A stretch of DNA of 64,000 bases from Doris montereyensis (taxonomy: Eukaryota > Mollusca > Gastropoda > Nudibranchia > Dorididae). The stretch spans positions 77,001 through 141,000 of the forward strand of contig JAXRKP010000968.1 of the NCBI GenBank assembly GCA_037039925.1. The letters run 5' to 3'. A model generated the notes under the pieces. That model was not told the DNA's origin and searched no databases. It saw only the letters and a program-made list of their open reading frames with translations. The number at the start of each line of letters is the position of its first letter. Positions within the stretch are counted from its first letter, which is position 1. Position numbers and translations under genes: made by a program. Below are positions 59,001-64,000 of this stretch, in pieces.

Positions 59001-62000
59001 TTTTCTACATCAAATTAAAATCCTCAAAGATACAACACCTAACACTTTTCTACATCAAATTAAAATCCTCAACACCTAACACTTTTCTACATCAAATTAA
59101 AATCTTCAAAGATACAACACCTAATACTTTTCTACATCAAATTAAAATCCTCAACACCTAATACTATTCTACATCAAATTAAAATCCTCAACACCTAATA
59201 CTTTTCTACATCAAATTAAAATCCTCAACACCTAATACTTTTCTACATCAAATTAAAATCCTCAACACCTAATACTATTCTACATCAAAACAAAACCCTC
59301 AACACCTAATACTTTTCTACATCAAATCAAAACCCTCAACACCTAATACTTTTCTACATCAAATCAAAACCCTCAACACCTAATACTTTTCTACATCAAA
59401 TCAAAACCCTCAACACCTAATACTTTTCTACATCAAATCAAAACCCTCAACACCTAACACTTTTCTACATCAAATCAAAACCCTCAACACCTAACACTTT
59501 TCTACATCAAATTAAAATCCTCAAAGATACAACACCTAATACTTTTCTACATCAAATCAAAACCCTCAACACCTAACACTTTTCTACATCAAATCAAAAC
59601 CCTCAACACCTAACACTTTTCTACATGAAATTAAAATCCTCAAAGATACAACACCTAATACTTTTCTACATCAAATCAAAACCCTCAACACCTAACACTT
59701 TTCTACATCAAATTAAAATCCTCAAAGATACAACACCTAACACTTTTCTACATCAAATCAAAACCCTCAACACCTAACACTTTTCTACATCAAATTAAAA
59801 TCCTCAAAGATACAACACCTAATACTTTTCTACATAAACCCTCAACACCTAACACTTTTCTACATCAAATTAAAATCCTCAACACCTAACACTTTTCTAC
59901 ATCAAATTAAAATCCTCAACACCTAACACTTTTCTACATCAAATTAAAATCTTCAAAGATACAACACCTAATACTTTTCTACATCAAATCAAAACCCTCA
60001 ACACCTAATACTTTTCTACATCAAATTAAAATCCTCAACACCTAATACCTTTCTACATCAAATTAAAATCTTCAAAGATACAACACCTAATACTTTTCTA
60101 CATCAAATCAAAACCCTCAACACCTAACACTTTTCTACATCAAATTAAAATCCTCAACACCTAACACTTTTCTACATCAAATTAAAATCCTCAACACCTA
60201 ACACTTTTCTACATCAAATTAAAATCCTCAACACCTAACACTTTTCTACATCAAATTAAAATCTTCAAAGATACAACACCTAATACTTTTCTACATCAAA
60301 TCAAAACCCTCAACACCTAATACTTTTCTACATCAAATTAAAATCCTCAACACCTAATACTTTTCTACATCAAATTAAAATCTTCAAAGATACAACACCT
60401 AATACTTTTCTACATCAAATCAAAACCCTCAACACCTAACACTTTTCTACATCAAATTAAAATCCTCAACACCTAACACTTTTCTACATCAAATTAAAAT
60501 CCTCAACACCTAATACTTTTCTACATCAAATTAAAATCCTCAACACCTAACACTTTTCTACATCAAATTAAAATCCTCAACACCTAACACTTTTCTACAT
60601 CAAATTAAAATCCTCAACACCTAATACTTTTCTACATCAAATTAAAATCCTCAACACCTAACACTTTTCTACATCAAATTAAAATCCTCAAAGATACAAC
60701 ACCTAACACTTTTCTACATGAAATTAAAATCCTCAACACCTAACACTTTTCTACATCAAATTAAAATCTTCAAAGATACAACACCTAATACTTTTCTACA
60801 TCAAATTAAAATCCTCAACACCTAATACTATTCTACATCAAATTAAAATCCTCAACACCTAATACTTTTCTACATCAAATTAAAATCCTCAACACCTAAT
60901 ACTTTTCTACATCAAATTAAAATCCTCAACACCTAATACTATTCTACATCAATTCAAAACCCTCAACACCTAATACTTTTCTACATCAAATCAAAACCCT
61001 CAACACCTAATACTTTTCTACATCAAATCAAAACCCTCAACACCTAATACTTTTCTACATCAAATTAAAATCTTCAAAGATACAACACCTAATACTTTTC
61101 TACATCAAATCAAAACCCTCAACCACTAATACTTTTCTACATCAAATTAAAATCCTCAACACCTAATACTTTTCTACATCAAATCAAAACCCTCAACACC
61201 TAATACTTTTCTACATCAAATCAAAACCCTCAACACCTAATACTTTTCTACATCAAATCAAAACCCTCAACACCTAATACTTTTCTACATCAAATCAAAA
61301 CCCTCAACACCTAATACTTTTCTACATCAAATTAAAATCCTCAACACCTAATACTTTTCTACATCAAATTAAAATCTTCAAAGATACAACACCTAATACT
61401 TTTCTACATCAAATCAAAACCCTCAACACCTAACACTTTTCTACATCAAAATAAAATCCTCAACACCTACCACTTTTCTACATCAAATTAAAATCCTCAA
61501 CACCTAATACTTTTCTACATCAAATTAAAATCCTCAACACCTAACACTTTTCTACATCAAATTAAAATCCTCAACACCTAACACTTTTCAACATCAAATT
61601 AAAATCCTCAACACCTAACACTTTTCTACATCAAATTAAAATCCTCAAAGATACAATACCTAACACTTTTCTACATCAAATTAAAATCCTCAACACCTAA
61701 CACTTTTCTACATCAAATTAAAATCTTCAAAGATACAACACCTAATACTTTTCTACATCAAATTAAAATCCTCAACACCTAATACCATTCTACATCAAAT
61801 TAAAATCCTCAACACCTAATACTTTTCTACATCAAATTAAAATCCTCAACACCTAATACTTTTCTACATCAAATTAAAATCCTCAACACCTAATACTATT
61901 CTACATCAAAACAAAACCCTCAACACCTAATACTTTTCTACATCAAATCAAAACCCTCAACACCTAATACTTTTCTACATCAAATCAAAACCCTCAACAC

Positions 62001-63000
62001 CTAATACTTTTCTACATCAAATCAAAACCCTCAACACCTAATACTTTTCTACATCAAATCAAAACCCTCAACACCTAACACTTTTCTACATCAAATCAAA
62101 ACCCTCAACACCTAACACTTTTCTACATCAAATTAAAATCCTCAAAGATACAACACCTAATACTTTTCTACATCAAATCAAAACCCTCAACACCTAACAC
62201 TTTTCTACATCAAATTAAAATCCTCAAAGATACAACACCTAATACTTTTCTACATCAAATCAAAACCCTCAACACCTAACACTTTTCTACATCAAATTAA
62301 AATCCTCAAAGATACAACACCTAACACTTTTCTACATCAAATCAAAACCCTCAACACCTAACACTTTTCTACATCAAATTAAAATCCTCAAAGATACAAC
62401 ACCTAATACTTTTCTACATAAACCCTCAACACCTAACACTTTTCTACATCAAATTAAAATCTTCAAAGATACAACACCTAACACTTTTCTACATCAAATC
62501 AAAACCCTCAACACCTAACACTTTTCTACATCAAATTAAAATCTTCAAAGATACAACACCTAACACTTTTCTACATCAAATCAAAACCCTCAACACCTAA
62601 CACTTTTCTACATCAAATTAAAATCTTCAAAGATACAACACCTAACACTTTTCTACATCAAATCAAAACCCTCAACACCTAATACTTTTCTACATCAAAT
62701 TAAAATCTTCAAAGATACAACACCTAACACTTTTCTACATCAAATCAAAACCCTCAACACCTAACACTTTTCTACATCAAATTAAAACCCTCAACACCTA
62801 ACACTTTTCTACATCAAATCAAAACCCTCAACACCTAACACTTTTCTACATCAAATCAAAACCCTCAACACCTAACACTTTTCTACATCAAATTAAAACC
62901 CTCAACACCTAACACTTTTCTACATCAAATTAAAATCCTCAACACCTAACACTTTTCTACATCAAATCAAAACCCTCAACACCTAACACTTTTCTACATC
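53094..63000. repeat. 9.9 kb satellite, 37 and 45 bp monomers
   Basis: Base unit 37 bp: TCAACACCTAATACTTTTCT then ACATCAAATTAAAATCC. A 45 bp form adds AAGATACA before ACACCTAA. Recurring variants are TAATAC/TAACAC and AAATTAAAATCC/AAATCAAAACCC. The left 1.6 kb is broken and mixed; the rest is homogeneous, with a higher-order duplication (see findings). No coding frame survives. Confidence 0.97.
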
Positions 63001-63109
63001 ATGCTTTTTTGATTTAAATAATTTCAAACTTCAAAGATAGTCTCAGGTACATTAACATCTAAATCAATCAGTAACATTTTAACAGACAAGAGATTGTTGG
63101 GCTAAGCTA

Positions 63110-64000
63110 GTGATAAGATGAAATTTTAGGACGTTTCAGGCAGGAAATTTTAAACAGAAGGAAATTCTGGGACATTTTAGGCAGGAAATTTTAAACAGAA
63201 GGAAATTCTAGGACGTTTTAGACAGGAAATTTAAAACAAAAGGAAATTCTAGGATGTTTTAGGCAGGAAATATAAAAAACAAAAGGAAATTCTAGGACGT
63301 TTTAGGCAGGACATTTAAAACAAAAGGAAATTCTAGGACGTTTTAAGCAAGGCATTTAAAACAAAAGAAAATCCTAGCATGTTTTAAGCAAGACATTTCA
63401 AACAAAAGAAAATTCTAGCACGTTTTAGGCAAGACATTTAAAACAAAAGAAAATCCTATGACATTTTAGGCAAGACATTTAAAACAAAAGGAAATTCTAG
63501 GACGTTTTAGACAAGACATTTAAAACAAAAGAAAATTCTAGGACGAAGCAAGATGTTTAAAACAAAAGGAAATTCTAGGACGTTTTAGGTAGGACATTTT
63601 AGGCAGGAAATTTTAAACAAAAGGAAATTCCAGGACGTTTTAGGCAGGACTGTTTTGGGCAGAAATTTGCAAACAAAGAAATTCAGGAGATTTTTAGGTG
63701 AACATAAAACAAAAGGAAATTCCAGGAGATTTTTTTAGGTAAGACATTTAAAACAGAAGGAAATTCTAGGACGTTTTAGGCAGGAAATTTTAAACAAAAG
63801 GAAATTCCAGAGATTTTTTTAGGTTAGACACAGAAGTGTGACACTCAAGAGAATTTAGGAAGGAAATCTTAAACAGAAGGTGATTTTAGGATACTTATGT
63901 TGAACATTTTTTAAAGTAGGACAATCTAGGAGTTTCAGTTACTGAATTGAAAAGTAGGAATTTCTTCGGGAGCTTTAGAGAGGTAAGAGAAAATTCTAGT
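63110..64000. repeat. Minisatellite of about 41-45 bp at the right edge
   Basis: About 18 diverged copies of AAAGGAAATTCTAGGACGTT and TTAGGCAGGACATTTAAAAC; it continues past the window. Confidence 0.92.

Noticed and set aside
53094..63000. CRISPR-like array, because of regular short repeats
   Set aside because: Repeats are directly abutting with no unique spacers, the genome is eukaryotic and no cas genes are present.
62990..63010. Telomere or chromosome end next to the large satellite
   Set aside because: No TTAGGG-type repeats, and normal diverged sequence plus another array continue to the right.

Overview
This is a 64 kb piece of an animal nuclear genome, most likely a mollusc or another lophotrochozoan. 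Spliced exons with GT/AG borders, degraded pogo/Tigger and non-LTR elements, tRNA-headed SINEs and extreme minisatellite density support this; the exact taxon is a guess. There are no bacterial operons, CRISPR arrays or rRNA genes. By my rough tally about 60% of the window is tandem repeat.

Bases 198 to about 21,400, plus strand: the 3' part of one multi-exon gene for a coiled-coil protein. I find 13 exons. Eleven have good borders and a continuous reading phase from exon to neighbour, except around exons 6 to 8. The protein looks like M-phase phosphoprotein 9 (MPHOSPH9), a centrosome/cilium protein, an identification made from memory of the family. The terminal exon carries an apparent one-base frameshift and is followed by overlapping AATAAA signals. 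Nearly every intron is filled by its own private minisatellite. Several arrays contain duplicated exon ends and splice sites.

Bases 21,400 to 46,300: between the two genes. The main item is a nearly complete but dead pogo/Tigger DNA transposon at 23,460-28,196, with matching inverted ends, TA target duplication and a minus-strand transposase relic that has a GT-AG intron. To its right lie microsatellites, two non-LTR retrotransposon fragments (32.5-33.9 kb), a SINE and many unrelated arrays.

Bases 46,866 to 64,000, minus strand: the last two coding exons of TBL2 (transducin beta-like 2). They are separated by a 4.3 kb intron made almost entirely of satellites. The earlier exons must lie beyond the right edge, because 51.5-64 kb holds only arrays, including a roughly 9.9 kb satellite with 37 and 45 bp monomers and a higher-order duplication of 2,584 bp. 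The two host genes are convergent.

The most notable theme is that minisatellites here seem to grow from exon/intron borders. A 49 bp array repeats a splice donor ten times, a 76-82 bp array repeats an acceptor five times, and the transposon's intron and coding region show the same behaviour.
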